From positions 124,001 through 188,000 of the forward strand of contig NZ_QPID01000001.1 in assembly GCF_003336225.1 (NCBI RefSeq): DNA of 64,000 bases, given 5' to 3'. Made by a program: the position numbers and the translations under genes. Origin of the DNA: Corallincola holothuriorum (lineage in GTDB: Bacteria > Pseudomonadota > Gammaproteobacteria > Enterobacterales > Neiellaceae). The notes under the pieces were generated by a model. The model saw only the letters and a list, made by a program, of their open reading frames with translations. It did no database searches and had not been told where the DNA came from. Shown here piece by piece: positions 20,563 to 28,362 of this stretch (within the stretch, counting starts at the first letter, position 1; every line of letters starts with the position of its first letter).

Positions 20563-20888
20563 GGACTATGGGAGGACTGGAGGCACCAAAGGTGCAGCCG
20601 AATGATATGCTGATCGACGCGACACTCGATGATCGTGTGTTGCAACACAGCCTGCTTTTGCTCACCGAGTTAGGGGCAAAAGATCATACCTTAAGCATGT
20701 TACGTCAGGCGCATCCAGACGTTAGGTTTATCCTCTGTTCTGAGGATGATATGGCTGAACGTGCGCCCTTTGTTAGCCAACCTGAGTTTGATATTTTCTT
20801 GATGGCCGCCAGCATGGGTTGTGCCTGCTTCACCGACGATGTCAGACACAGCATAGGCCTTGTGATCGCCACAAGAGAGAATTGGTGA
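20556..20888 (+). CDS. Conserved nif-cluster protein of unknown function
   Basis: 110 residues from ATG 20556, which overlaps the nifY stop (ATGTTAG) and has GGAGG 7 nt upstream, so it is translationally coupled to nifY. No signal peptide or membrane segment. It has a two-part alpha/beta look: a helix-rich opening (DDRVLQHSLLLLTELG), then HPDVRFILCSEDDM and FDIFLMAASMGCACFTDD with Cys-Ala-Cys. I do not recognise a named family; position after nifTY suggests a role in MoFe-protein assembly. It ends in front of a hairpin and cowN. Confidence 0.75.
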   Translation: MLGTMGGLEAPKVQPNDMLIDATLDDRVLQHSLLLLTELGAKDHTLSMLRQAHPDVRFILCSEDDMAERAPFVSQPEFDIFLMAASMGCACFTDDVRHSIGLVIATRENW

Positions 20889-20894
20889 AGGCAG

Positions 20895-20927
20895 CCTTGC
20901 GGCCACAAATTGATTGGGGCCGCAAGG
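20895..20927 (+). other. Hairpin in the cowN leader
   Basis: Perfect 10-bp stem CCTTGCGGCC / GGCCGCAAGG with a 13-nt loop, starting 6 nt after the preceding stop and ending 23 nt before the cowN ATG. No T-run; possible processing or stability element. Confidence 0.65.
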
Positions 20928-20950
20928 TGAACGTAGTCGAGGTAGATAAA

Positions 20951-21286
20951 ATGGCGTGTGCATGCAAGCAGCACAAAGCGGCAGAGAGTGATAAATCAGA
21001 GCCGGCTGTTGATCGCTATGTGAGTTTTGCTGGCATTGACTGTGAGGGCAACGCCCAAAAGTTGATGGACCATCTACTCGCATTGACCGAACAACCAGGG
21101 GTGGGGAATGCATTCTGGGATAAATTTCGCCAGCAATATGTCGACTATTTAGCTGGCAAAGGGCTTAAACATGACCCCCTGTATCTGTTGCACGCCAATG
21201 TGTTTTATATTCGCGATCTATTTGAAGAGCAGGGCGACGAGCAGGGGCTGCAAGCGCTGGATCAGCTTGAGGAATTGTGTTTTTAG
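20951..21286 (+). CDS. cowN: CowN, CO-protection protein for nitrogenase
   Basis: 111 residues. The body (VDRYVSFAGIDCEGNAQKL, NAFWDKFRQQY, FYIRDLFEEQGDEQGL) matches the CowN family, which sustains N2 fixation when CO is present. Family members are about 90-95 residues. This one carries an extra N-terminal tail of some 22 residues with Cys-Ala-Cys. ATG 20951 has GAGG 8 nt upstream. Last gene of the nifHDKTY transcript, followed by a terminator. Confidence 0.85.
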   Translation: MACACKQHKAAESDKSEPAVDRYVSFAGIDCEGNAQKLMDHLLALTEQPGVGNAFWDKFRQQYVDYLAGKGLKHDPLYLLHANVFYIRDLFEEQGDEQGLQALDQLEELCF

Positions 21287-21287
21287 A

Positions 21288-21316
21288 AAAACGCCCCATC
21301 AAAGGTGAGGCGTTTT
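21288..21316 (+). terminator. Terminator of the nifHDKTY-cowN operon
   Basis: Stem AAAACGCC / GGCGTTTT directly after the cowN stop. The flanking A and T runs would let it also end the convergent PEP-CTERM gene. Confidence 0.85.
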
Positions 21317-21343
21317 ATCTCTTCAGCGCGGTGACCGTATTAC

Positions 21344-21898
21344 TTACTTTCTACGCGCAGCGGCAAAACCAAGTATAGACAGAGCAAACAGGGCAAGAAT
21401 ACCCGGCGCAGGAACCTCTGCACTGTAGCTAATTGTGACATCATCTAAATAGGTTCTGTCTTCATCTGGGCCTGCGCCTGAGTAGCCATACAAGCCAAAG
21501 CCAGTCAGTTCTTTGCCAGCGACTAACCAGCTGGTGATATCAAAAAATTCCCAGTCACTCGTCGTTAGGTTAACGATATCTCCTACTGAACTGCCGTCAG
21601 AGTAAAAAAGACCAACCCAAGAGATTGCTGCTTCTGGTTGCTTGAGCCAAAAGGAAACTTCGGAAACATTTTCTGTCGCAACAGCATCAAATGTCTGCTT
21701 GAGTTGAAAGTTGCCGACGTCGGTTGCGCTATAGCTTCCGGAATGGGATTCAGTGTCAGTGACGTACCATTCTGGCGAAGATACGTTCACCCACGGCGAC
21801 AAATCACCAGATTCAAAGCCACCATTAGTGAATGGAGCAGCGTAGGATACTGTAGGAACGCTCAAAAGGGCGCCTAAGGCCAGATGTTTTAGCTTCAT
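21344..21898 (-). CDS. PEP-CTERM sorting-domain exported protein
   Basis: 184 residues. A signal peptide (MKLKHLALGALLSVPTVSYA) is followed by a beta-rich domain opening FTNGGFESGDLSPW, like carbohydrate-binding modules in such proteins. The C terminus is a PEP-CTERM signal: VPAPG, a hydrophobic helix (ILALFALSILGFAA) and RRK. It would be exported and processed by an exosortase; no exosortase gene is in the window. ATG 21898 has AAGGAA upstream. Confidence 0.85.
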   Translation of the reverse strand: MKLKHLALGALLSVPTVSYAAPFTNGGFESGDLSPWVNVSSPEWYVTDTESHSGSYSATDVGNFQLKQTFDAVATENVSEVSFWLKQPEAAISWVGLFYSDGSSVGDIVNLTTSDWEFFDITSWLVAGKELTGFGLYGYSGAGPDEDRTYLDDVTISYSAEVPAPGILALFALSILGFAAARRK

Positions 21899-21927
21899 TA
21901 TTGTTATTCCTTGGCTATTAAATGTAA

Positions 21928-21942
21928 TGATATTAATTCTCA
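21928..21942 (-). promoter_or_regulatory. Possible Fur-like box before the PEP-CTERM gene
   Basis: TGATATTAATTCTCA matches the 7-1-7 Fur pattern TGATAAT-N-ATTATCA with two mismatches, 30 nt upstream of the start. Such matches arise by chance in AT-rich DNA, so this is only a candidate. The remaining bases up to 22237 are AT-rich with nothing else recognised. Confidence 0.3.
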
Positions 21943-22237
21943 TTGCAATGAAGCAGGAACCTGGCCATGTTGCTAATGTTTTGATAAGTAATATATATTT
22001 CTCACAAAGTCGGTGGAATATTTGAACCTTGTAAGAATTATCGACGCTATAGGTGTATTATCCCGCCATCGATGCCTGTTTATGTTTACCTCGGTCATGA
22101 TTAGCAATTCAGCATGTTCATTTTTCGATCTCAAGCATTGTTGATTCAGGCAGAATATTTGTGGAAGGAGAGCCCAAGATGAGGTTAATCGTCGAGTTCT
22201 CTAAAAGCTGCTTCCATTCATTGCTTAGGATGTATAG

Positions 22238-22855
22238 ATGTTGCACAAATTATGTTGTCTGATTTCATTGATGTTGTTGTTTGTGGCTGGACATAGCCAA
22301 GCGGATCCTTTCTATCATCAGATGAAAAACTCACCTGTGCCTGCTTACACAATTAAAGGCATGAAGAATTGTCAGCAGCACATGAAAGTGACTGACCACC
22401 ATTATATCGCAGTGTGTCGAGCTGCAATGTTAGATACCGATATTAACTATGGTTGGCGTGCTGTTTTGACATCAGATGCTGTCGATGGCACATCTCCAGT
22501 GTCTGTTTCCGATGGTTTTGGTGATGTTTATCAGGTCGCGCTACAGCTTCGTGGATACGACAGTAAAGTACTTCTGCTTGTTGAATCAGTCACCGAATAT
22601 TTTGATGGCGTAGCCGTTTATAAACTTGACCAGAGTCAGCTGCATGATATGGGCTATATTGCTTTGTCGGCTGGTCCTGCAGAGGCTGATGAGTCACTTT
22701 TGCCATTGATGAGAATAATGGAAAAAGGGGGCGCATTAGTGGTTAATTTTAGTGGCCCGGTGACCTATGTTAATGATAAAGGAGTGGCTCTTACGCTCCG
22801 TCCTGAACAAATCAAATACGTAGGCATTGATAGATTGATTAAGCAGGTTCGTTAA
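22238..22855 (+). CDS. Exported protein of unknown function
   Basis: 205 residues with a clear signal peptide (LCCLISLMLLFVAGHSQA) and cleavage before DPFYHQM. The mature part has two cysteines (NCQQH, VCRAA) that could pair. I do not recognise the family. AGGA lies 7 nt before the ATG. It stands alone, convergent with the methyltransferase gene. Confidence 0.65.
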   Translation: MLHKLCCLISLMLLFVAGHSQADPFYHQMKNSPVPAYTIKGMKNCQQHMKVTDHHYIAVCRAAMLDTDINYGWRAVLTSDAVDGTSPVSVSDGFGDVYQVALQLRGYDSKVLLLVESVTEYFDGVAVYKLDQSQLHDMGYIALSAGPAEADESLLPLMRIMEKGGALVVNFSGPVTYVNDKGVALTLRPEQIKYVGIDRLIKQVR

Positions 22856-22878
22856 CAGAATTGCTGTATGGCGGATTT

Positions 22879-23466
22879 TTAACAGTGCTTGCGCCAAACC
22901 AATAGCAGGTTGTTAGCTGGCATCGTTATTTGCTCTACTAACATCAATCCCTTCGCCCACCTTTCAAGCTCGGCAATATCCCTGATCCCACCACAACCTT
23001 CCTGCTGTAAAAATTGGTCGAACTCGCGGTTGCTGTCACTGGTATAGGTGCCATCAATGTTAAACGGCCCGTATTGTAAAAACAGCCCTCGGAGTGGTAA
23101 GTGCTCTGCAACTAACCCCATCATTATCTGCACTTCCTCGGATTGCATGATATGGGCGGTGTTGGCGGTAAACACGGTGTCGATGGGCTGGTTAGGCCAA
23201 TTGTCCTCACCAATAGTGAAAGACAGCGGGGAACGCAGGTTGGTCAGATTTAATTCTGCTATCCAGGCATCAATACTGGGGTGATTGTCTGGTCTGTCGC
23301 TGGTTTGCCAGCACAGATGGGGCAGATGCTTGGCAAAAAATTGCGCGTGTTGCCCGGTGCCCGAGCCTATTTCTAACAGATGGCGCTGGTTGACCAAGCG
23401 TGGCTTGAGTTGCTCTAAGATGGGCTGCTTGTTGTTTTCACAGGACTGGCTAAAACGTTTGCTCAT
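22879..23466 (-). CDS. SAM-dependent methyltransferase, DUF938 family
   Basis: 195 residues. SAM-binding motif I is LLEIGSGTGQHAQFFA, and the opening MSKRFSQSCENNKQPIL is the DUF938 signature. Substrate unknown. ATG 23466 fits family N termini; a GTG 27 nt upstream is in frame but has no ribosome binding site. Confidence 0.88.
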   Translation of the reverse strand: MSKRFSQSCENNKQPILEQLKPRLVNQRHLLEIGSGTGQHAQFFAKHLPHLCWQTSDRPDNHPSIDAWIAELNLTNLRSPLSFTIGEDNWPNQPIDTVFTANTAHIMQSEEVQIMMGLVAEHLPLRGLFLQYGPFNIDGTYTSDSNREFDQFLQQEGCGGIRDIAELERWAKGLMLVEQITMPANNLLLVWRKHC

Positions 23467-23688
23467 GGGATCTTGGGTTCGTGTGGCAGACACCAGAATA
23501 TATCAGTTCTGCCTAGTTAACGGCAGTGAAGGTTTTTCGTGATCTAACAACATATTTTGCGACCGCTGAGAGAGTAAGGTAAGGCTAAAAAATAACTCCT
23601 ATTAATAGCGGGTTATGCAGATATCTTGGTGGGATCTTCTATCCTCTATTGAGTTGATCCCCTACCAATACAATCGCGGAGCAAACCG

Positions 23689-25404
23689 ATGGCGACAGGT
23701 AAATACTTACGTTGGAAAGATGCGCAGGGTAACGAGTTTAGACCCGTATCGATCTCCGGTACCGAGCTACTCAATGATCGCTTGCTAAATAAAAGCACCG
23801 GTTTCAGTTACGAAGAGCGAGAAGCATTTAATCTCAACGGTTTGCTACCACCGAAACCGCAAACCTTTGAAGACCAACTAAAACGCGCGTACCAGGGGTT
23901 TCTTAGTGCCTGCAGCGACATCGAACAGTACCTGTTTCTACGTGCGCTGCAAGATCGCAACGAAACGCTTTTTTATGCGTTATTGTCACGCCACGTAGAA
24001 GAGATGACACCTATTATCTACACGCCGACGGTAGGTAAAGCGTGTCAGGAATTCAGTCATCGTTACCAAAAAGCTCGCGGCCTGTATGTAACGGCAGACA
24101 ATGTCGACAGCATGGGGGAGATGGCACGCCACTTCGCTGGCAAAGAGATCAAAATCATCGTCGTAACCGACAGTCAGGGCATTCTAGGCTTAGGTGATTT
24201 AGGTGCGGGCGGTATGGGGATCCCCATTGGTAAGTTGTCGCTCTATACCTTGGGGGCGGGAATTCACCCTGGCCACTGTTTACCGGTGGCGTTAGATGTC
24301 GGCACTGACAATCAGGATCTGCTGAACGATCCCATGTATCTGGGAATCCCGAAAAAGCGGATGAAAGGGGAAGCGTACAAACTGTTTATCGACAAGTTTG
24401 TGCAGCAAACCAAACTGCATTTTCCTAAAGCGGTGCTGCAGTGGGAGGATTTCAGTAAGTCCAACGCATTTAATAACCTGGCCAAGTATGAGGATGAGAT
24501 CCCCTCATTTAATGATGATATCCAAGGCACAGGCGCGGTGGTGTTGGCGGGTATTATTGGTGCCACCAAGATTAAAGGGGAAACTCTGGGCGAACAGATC
24601 TTTGCCGTTTATGGTGCCGGCGCCGGTGGTGTAGGTGTTGCGGATCAGATCTTTGCTGGCCTGCTAAAAGAGGGCGTGTCTCATCAGGCGGCCAGAGATC
24701 GTATCTTCATTTTGGATTCTCAAGGCGTGGTGTTCGATAACCGCGAAGGTCTGGATGAATACAAGCATCGTTACGCTAAGCCGGTGTCATTAGCCAGCGA
24801 TTGGCAGTTAAAAGAAGACAACAAAGCAGATCTTAGTGAGTTGATTGACAATGTCGCCGTGACGGTATTACTCGGCTGCAGTGGCGTCGGTGGTGCGTTT
24901 AAAGAAAATCACGTGAAGAAGATGCTTGATTACACGCAGCGCCCCATGGTGTTTCCTCTCTCTAACCCCACCAGTAATTGTGAAGCGTTACCAGAAGATA
25001 TCTACCGGTGGAGCCAAGGGCAGGCGATTGTGGCAACCGGTAGCCCGTTTGATGATGTCGAATATGACGGTAAGCCATACCGGATCGGTCAGGGGAATAA
25101 TGTGTTCATTTTCCCCGCTGTTGGCTTAGCCACCATTGTCTCTGGTGTAAAAAAGATCACTATGGAGATGTTCACCACGGCGTCGTTTGCGCTGGCTGAT
25201 TATGTACCGCAACAGGATCTCGATGAAGGTTGCGTGTTCCCACGTATCGGTGAATTAAAAGCGGTCTCTATGCATGTGGCCAAAGCCGTGCTTAAGCAAA
25301 TTCAGGAAACAGATCCTGACGGTTGTATGTGTGGCAAAGAGATAGATCAAGAGCTGGCTGCGCATATGTGGGAGCCCATTTACCTCCCTTACCGTCGAGT
25401 GTAG
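23689..25404 (+). CDS. maeA: NAD-dependent malic enzyme
   Basis: 571 residues, the long form of malic enzyme, converting malate to pyruvate and CO2 with NAD. Visible motifs: PIIYTPTVG, LGDLGAGGMGIPIGK (malate site), FNDDIQGTGAVVLAG (metal site) and the dinucleotide motif GAGAGGVGVADQI. It sits alone ahead of the C15-like gene with an 18-nt gap and may share its transcript. It could feed reductant and pyruvate, but no link to nif is shown. Confidence 0.93.
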   Translation: MATGKYLRWKDAQGNEFRPVSISGTELLNDRLLNKSTGFSYEEREAFNLNGLLPPKPQTFEDQLKRAYQGFLSACSDIEQYLFLRALQDRNETLFYALLSRHVEEMTPIIYTPTVGKACQEFSHRYQKARGLYVTADNVDSMGEMARHFAGKEIKIIVVTDSQGILGLGDLGAGGMGIPIGKLSLYTLGAGIHPGHCLPVALDVGTDNQDLLNDPMYLGIPKKRMKGEAYKLFIDKFVQQTKLHFPKAVLQWEDFSKSNAFNNLAKYEDEIPSFNDDIQGTGAVVLAGIIGATKIKGETLGEQIFAVYGAGAGGVGVADQIFAGLLKEGVSHQAARDRIFILDSQGVVFDNREGLDEYKHRYAKPVSLASDWQLKEDNKADLSELIDNVAVTVLLGCSGVGGAFKENHVKKMLDYTQRPMVFPLSNPTSNCEALPEDIYRWSQGQAIVATGSPFDDVEYDGKPYRIGQGNNVFIFPAVGLATIVSGVKKITMEMFTTASFALADYVPQQDLDEGCVFPRIGELKAVSMHVAKAVLKQIQETDPDGCMCGKEIDQELAAHMWEPIYLPYRRV

Positions 25405-25428
25405 TGACTTAATAAATCGAGGTTGTTG

Positions 25429-26571
25429 ATGTTTAGAACTCTTATTGCCATGGTGTTTTTGTGCGTTTCATTGGTATCCGCTGTGCTTGCCAATGATGTC
25501 AACAAACTCACCATCGAAGAACAGCGCTTGCCGGACGCAGAAAAAGCAATGACCGGCTTGCTGGCGCCTTTTGCAAAGCCCTTGGCGGCTATCGCTCGTC
25601 TGGATGCGTCAAACACGCTTGATCAGATCGCCGATATTGGCCGAGAGGGCTTCAACATTGGTAAAAAAATTGCCCAACAGCAGGCTGATGATCGGCCACT
25701 TTACTGGTTTCGTTTAGCCGCAAACGCCAAGTTTCGCAGCTTAGATCTGCCAGCAGAGACGAACGCGCAATGGATAGACAGTTTCGAGCTGGAGAGTCGT
25801 GGCTTCGGCACCGCCGTGTTCTCAAAGGCAAAAAAACGTATCTTGGTGACCGGCTTTGACCCGTTCTTTTTAGATCGTCATATCGACCAATCCAACCCGT
25901 CGGGACTAGCTGCACTGCTGCTGGATAACGAACTGCTGACCGCCGATGGTACTTCGGCAGAGGTGCAAGCGGTGATGATCCCAGTACGTTTTGCTGACTT
26001 CGACGCAGGCATGATTGAAAAGCTGCTAATGCCCTATTTTAAGTACAATAAAGTCGACATGGTGGTCACCATTTCGATGGGGCGTGATGGCTTTGACTTG
26101 GAGCGTTTTCCAGGTCTAAGACGCAGTGCAGAGGCGCCGGGCAATCTGAATGTACTGACCGGAGCCACCAGCCAAGCGCCGTTAGTGCCCTTGTTACAAG
26201 GGCAGCCGCTAAGAGGCCCCGAGTTTTTAGAATATTCGTTACCTGCAGCAGAAATGATCAGCCTTGCCCAAGAGATGAACGCACCATTTCCTGTGACAGA
26301 TAATCGTAACGTCGAAACTTTAACGGGGAAAAAGTCGCCCGCGTCACTGGCTGAGCTAAAAGGTGAAACCTCAGTACAAGGCTCGGGGGGAGGGTACTTG
26401 TCCAATGAGATCAGCTACCGCTCTATTCGCTTAAGAAATCTGATCGGCAGTAGGGTACCCGTTGGCCATATTCATACACCCAAGGTGAAAGCCTACGACA
26501 AAGAGAAAGAGCTGCAGACCGTTGACCAGATTAAGCTGATGCTAGCGGCGGCGATTCCAACGTTGCATTGA
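25429..26571 (+). CDS. Exported pyroglutamyl-peptidase (C15)-like protein with Ser at the expected Cys
   Basis: 380 residues with a signal peptide (MFRTLIAMVFLCVSLVSAVLA). A long N-terminal extension precedes a C15-like core: ILVTGFDPFF...NPSG near 145, ISMGRDGFDLERF near 220 and VGHIHTP near 345. The segment that in pyrrolidone carboxyl peptidase reads Y-V-C-N is YLSNEISYR, so the nucleophile position appears to be Ser. Classical C15 enzymes are cytoplasmic and about 215 residues. Activity is therefore doubtful. ATG 25429 has GAGG 6 nt upstream. Confidence 0.7.
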   Translation: MFRTLIAMVFLCVSLVSAVLANDVNKLTIEEQRLPDAEKAMTGLLAPFAKPLAAIARLDASNTLDQIADIGREGFNIGKKIAQQQADDRPLYWFRLAANAKFRSLDLPAETNAQWIDSFELESRGFGTAVFSKAKKRILVTGFDPFFLDRHIDQSNPSGLAALLLDNELLTADGTSAEVQAVMIPVRFADFDAGMIEKLLMPYFKYNKVDMVVTISMGRDGFDLERFPGLRRSAEAPGNLNVLTGATSQAPLVPLLQGQPLRGPEFLEYSLPAAEMISLAQEMNAPFPVTDNRNVETLTGKKSPASLAELKGETSVQGSGGGYLSNEISYRSIRLRNLIGSRVPVGHIHTPKVKAYDKEKELQTVDQIKLMLAAAIPTLH

Positions 26572-26602
26572 TATTGATATTGATATTGATTATTGATATT
26601 GA
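26568..26602. repeat. Short tandem repeat of TTGATA
   Basis: TTGATA is repeated with one slip (TTGATTATTGATA) at the very end of the C15-like gene and just beyond. The stop codon lies inside it, so copy-number change could alter the extreme C terminus. Confidence 0.8.
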
Positions 26603-26761
26603 AGTAGTTCTGTTTAGCAGAATAGGTATGGCTAACTGTACTGGCTTGTACCCAATCTGACAGTAGAAGGTGAACGGCTCCAATCAGGCCAGACAGTCAG
26701 GCTTGAGCGAGGAGCTGTCATTCGCCGTAACTCACTGTTGGAAAGGAACAAGTTGGGGAAT

Positions 26762-26874
26762 GGGTAACGCTCGCTTTAGCTTAGCCATGTGCGGAGCGGT
26801 TTTGTTTTATTGTTGGGCGCAGTGAGTAACACAAAAGTGCGAAGTATGTGTCCAATTTCCTGCGCTTGTTAAGC
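26762..26874 (-). repeat. Integron attC site 1 (cassette with SMI1/KNR4 gene)
   Basis: Read on the minus strand it opens with GCTTAAC, the complement of the core GTTAAGC at the 5' end of the same cassette, as expected for an attC. Its interior has the VCR-like inverted arms (CGCACTTTTGTGTTACTCACTGCG region). Its distal core is GTTACCC, which departs from GTTRRRY, so this end of the array is degenerate or is the outer boundary. From 26603 to 26761 nothing else is recognised. Confidence 0.75.
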
Positions 26875-26877
26875 ATT

Positions 26878-27303
26878 TTAGAACTTGAGTGTGTAACCAT
26901 TGGAAACCCACTCTTTGAAATTTTCAGCTAGCAATACCATAGATTCTTTCGTTAAATCGGCAAAGGGAACCCTATACACTGGCCAATCTTCTGAGCATTT
27001 ACTATGTGTGGTATCGAAGACAATTGATTCTCCACCGCCATCTGATCCAATAGCAACCAGCCCAGGCAAGTATTGCTCATAACAATAGGCATCTGTTAAT
27101 TCGGATATCTCTTTTGCGCTCCAGAGCACAACTGAGTCATCAGGTTCTTGAACGCCAATAGGAGTATCTGCCCCGTTAGTTTCAAGCAAGAATTTCTTAT
27201 ACTCCTTCGGAAGTTTCGTACCCAGCCATTCTTCAAGAAGCTGTATTTCTCCGACACTTGCTGGATTTTCTGGATATTCGAACTTATCTCGATATTCGAT
27301 CAT
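26878..27303 (-). CDS. SMI1/KNR4 (SUKH)-family protein in an integron cassette
   Basis: 141 residues. A SUKH fold is suggested by EEWLGTKLPKEYKKFLLETNG, then a beta-rich middle with GLVAIGSDGGGESIVFD and a C-terminal NFKEWV. Members often act as immunity proteins against nuclease toxins or as antitoxin-like partners; no toxin gene is adjacent. The ATG lies only 3 nt after the core GTTAAGC, leaving no room for its own ribosome binding site inside the cassette. attC site 1 follows directly after the stop. Confidence 0.8.
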   Translation of the reverse strand: MIEYRDKFEYPENPASVGEIQLLEEWLGTKLPKEYKKFLLETNGADTPIGVQEPDDSVVLWSAKEISELTDAYCYEQYLPGLVAIGSDGGGESIVFDTTHSKCSEDWPVYRVPFADLTKESMVLLAENFKEWVSNGYTLKF

Positions 27304-27306
27304 GAT

Positions 27307-27405
27307 GCTTAACGCCCCAACCATGGGCGGATTGAGCAGGCTAAACTGATGCGCGGAACGACGTTAGCCTGTGAAAATCCGTTCGCGTGAGTTGATTTGT
27401 TAGGC
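27307..27405 (-). repeat. Integron attC site 2 (cassette with 117-aa gene)
   Basis: On the minus strand it runs from GCCTAAC to GTTAAGC, 99 bp, matching RYYYAAC...GTTRRRY. GCCTAAC is the exact complement of the core GTTAGGC that opens this cassette, which confirms cassette identity. Its beginning overlaps the stop codon of the cassette gene. Confidence 0.88.
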
Positions 27406-27753
27406 GCCTGGGTCATCAATAAAGTTGACCTTTTCATCAAGCAACTTAAAGGTGTCTATGGCTTCCACTGAACCATCGCCTCTGACCAAAATATCTAGGT
27501 AGTCGACCACGCCATCAATGATGCATAGCATTGTTTCAGCGTCCGACGCCAAAGCCGGAGATACCACCAAAGGCCCAACTAGATTGAAGCTTCTCAGTTC
27601 AGATAATTGACCACTAGCATCAAACGATGTGGTTACGCCAGCTCCAGTGTACTCACGCTCAATAACTTCTAAATGAGAGACCTGTTCACCTAAGTTCAAC
27701 TCTGGGTATGACTCAGCGATCCAGTCCAAGACTTGTCGCTCTAGGTGGTTCAT
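27400..27753 (-). CDS. Integron cassette protein of unknown function
   Basis: 117 residues, acidic, no signal peptide or membrane segment. It opens MNHLERQVLDWIAESYPEL and has a beta-rich middle; I do not recognise a family. AAGAGGAA lies 6 nt before the ATG, just inside the cassette core GTTAGGC. Typical of single-gene promoterless cassettes. Confidence 0.75.
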   Translation of the reverse strand: MNHLERQVLDWIAESYPELNLGEQVSHLEVIEREYTGAGVTTSFDASGQLSELRSFNLVGPLVVSPALASDAETMLCIIDGVVDYLDILVRGDGSVEAIDTFKLLDEKVNFIDDPGA

Positions 27754-27767
27754 GTATTCCTCTTGGC

Positions 27768-27885
27768 GCCTAACGCCCGCTTCAGCCGGGCCGAACGCGG
27801 AGCGGTTTTGGTGTTATTGTTTGAGCGCAGCGAGTAACACCAAAATTGCGTAGTGTTTGGCCTCGGCTGCAAGCGTTTGTTATGA
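27768..27885 (-). repeat. Integron attC site 3 (cassette with lipoprotein gene)
   Basis: On the minus strand it runs from TCATAAC to GTTAGGC, 118 bp. The opening AACAAACGC and closing GGGCGTTAGGC resemble Vibrio VCR elements. TCATAAC is the exact complement of GTTATGA at the cassette's 5' end (28325-28331). Inner arms GGTGTTACTCGCTGCGC and the mirrored AATAACACC are visible. Confidence 0.85.
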
Positions 27886-27888
27886 GTA

Positions 27889-28314
27889 CTACCTTTGCCA
27901 AATAACTTCCGACCCACTATGTGGAGGAGCCTCTCCCCAAGATAACTCTATTGATTGAGTCTCGCCCGGCTTGTTTAGCCCTTTAAAACTCATGACAACC
28001 CCATGATCCATGCAGCCATTTACAAGGATATAGCCTCTTTTAGGTCTGAGCTTCACAACTTTTAAATCTGAAAACTCTGGAGGCATTTTCTGCCCTTCAC
28101 CGTGAAAGCTATAGACTCGCGCAACATTCTCATTAGCGGCCAATTTTTCAAAATCAGCGTAAAGCAATGCTAAACGACTTTCATCCATTGAGCGAGCCCA
28201 AACGGTCGCCTCCGATTCCTTTCCGCAGCTATCGACTGCCTTGGAACACGAAACCGATAAAACAGCAATGAGCGTTACAATTATTATTAAATTAAATTTT
28301 TTAAAAGGCACCAT
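27889..28314 (-). CDS. Small lipoprotein in an integron cassette
   Basis: 141 residues. N-terminal hydrophobic segment LIIIVTLIAVLSVSC ends in a lipobox (LSVSC), so a lipoprotein anchored through Cys23. The mature part has a second pair of cysteines (DSCGKE, NGCMDHG). No family recognised. The 5' region is AT-rich compared with neighbours, in line with acquired DNA. The gene fills the cassette between GTTATGA (28331) and attC site 3. Confidence 0.78.
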   Translation of the reverse strand: MVPFKKFNLIIIVTLIAVLSVSCSKAVDSCGKESEATVWARSMDESRLALLYADFEKLAANENVARVYSFHGEGQKMPPEFSDLKVVKLRPKRGYILVNGCMDHGVVMSFKGLNKPGETQSIELSWGEAPPHSGSEVIWQR

Positions 28315-28362
28315 GCCGATTTACTCATAACAGTGTATTAGTTCGACCTTACAAGGTAGGAG

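Noticed and set aside
28331-28362. Possible attI next to the cassette array
   Set aside because: No integrase, no recognisable integrase-binding pattern, and only the cassette core GTTATGA can be supported.
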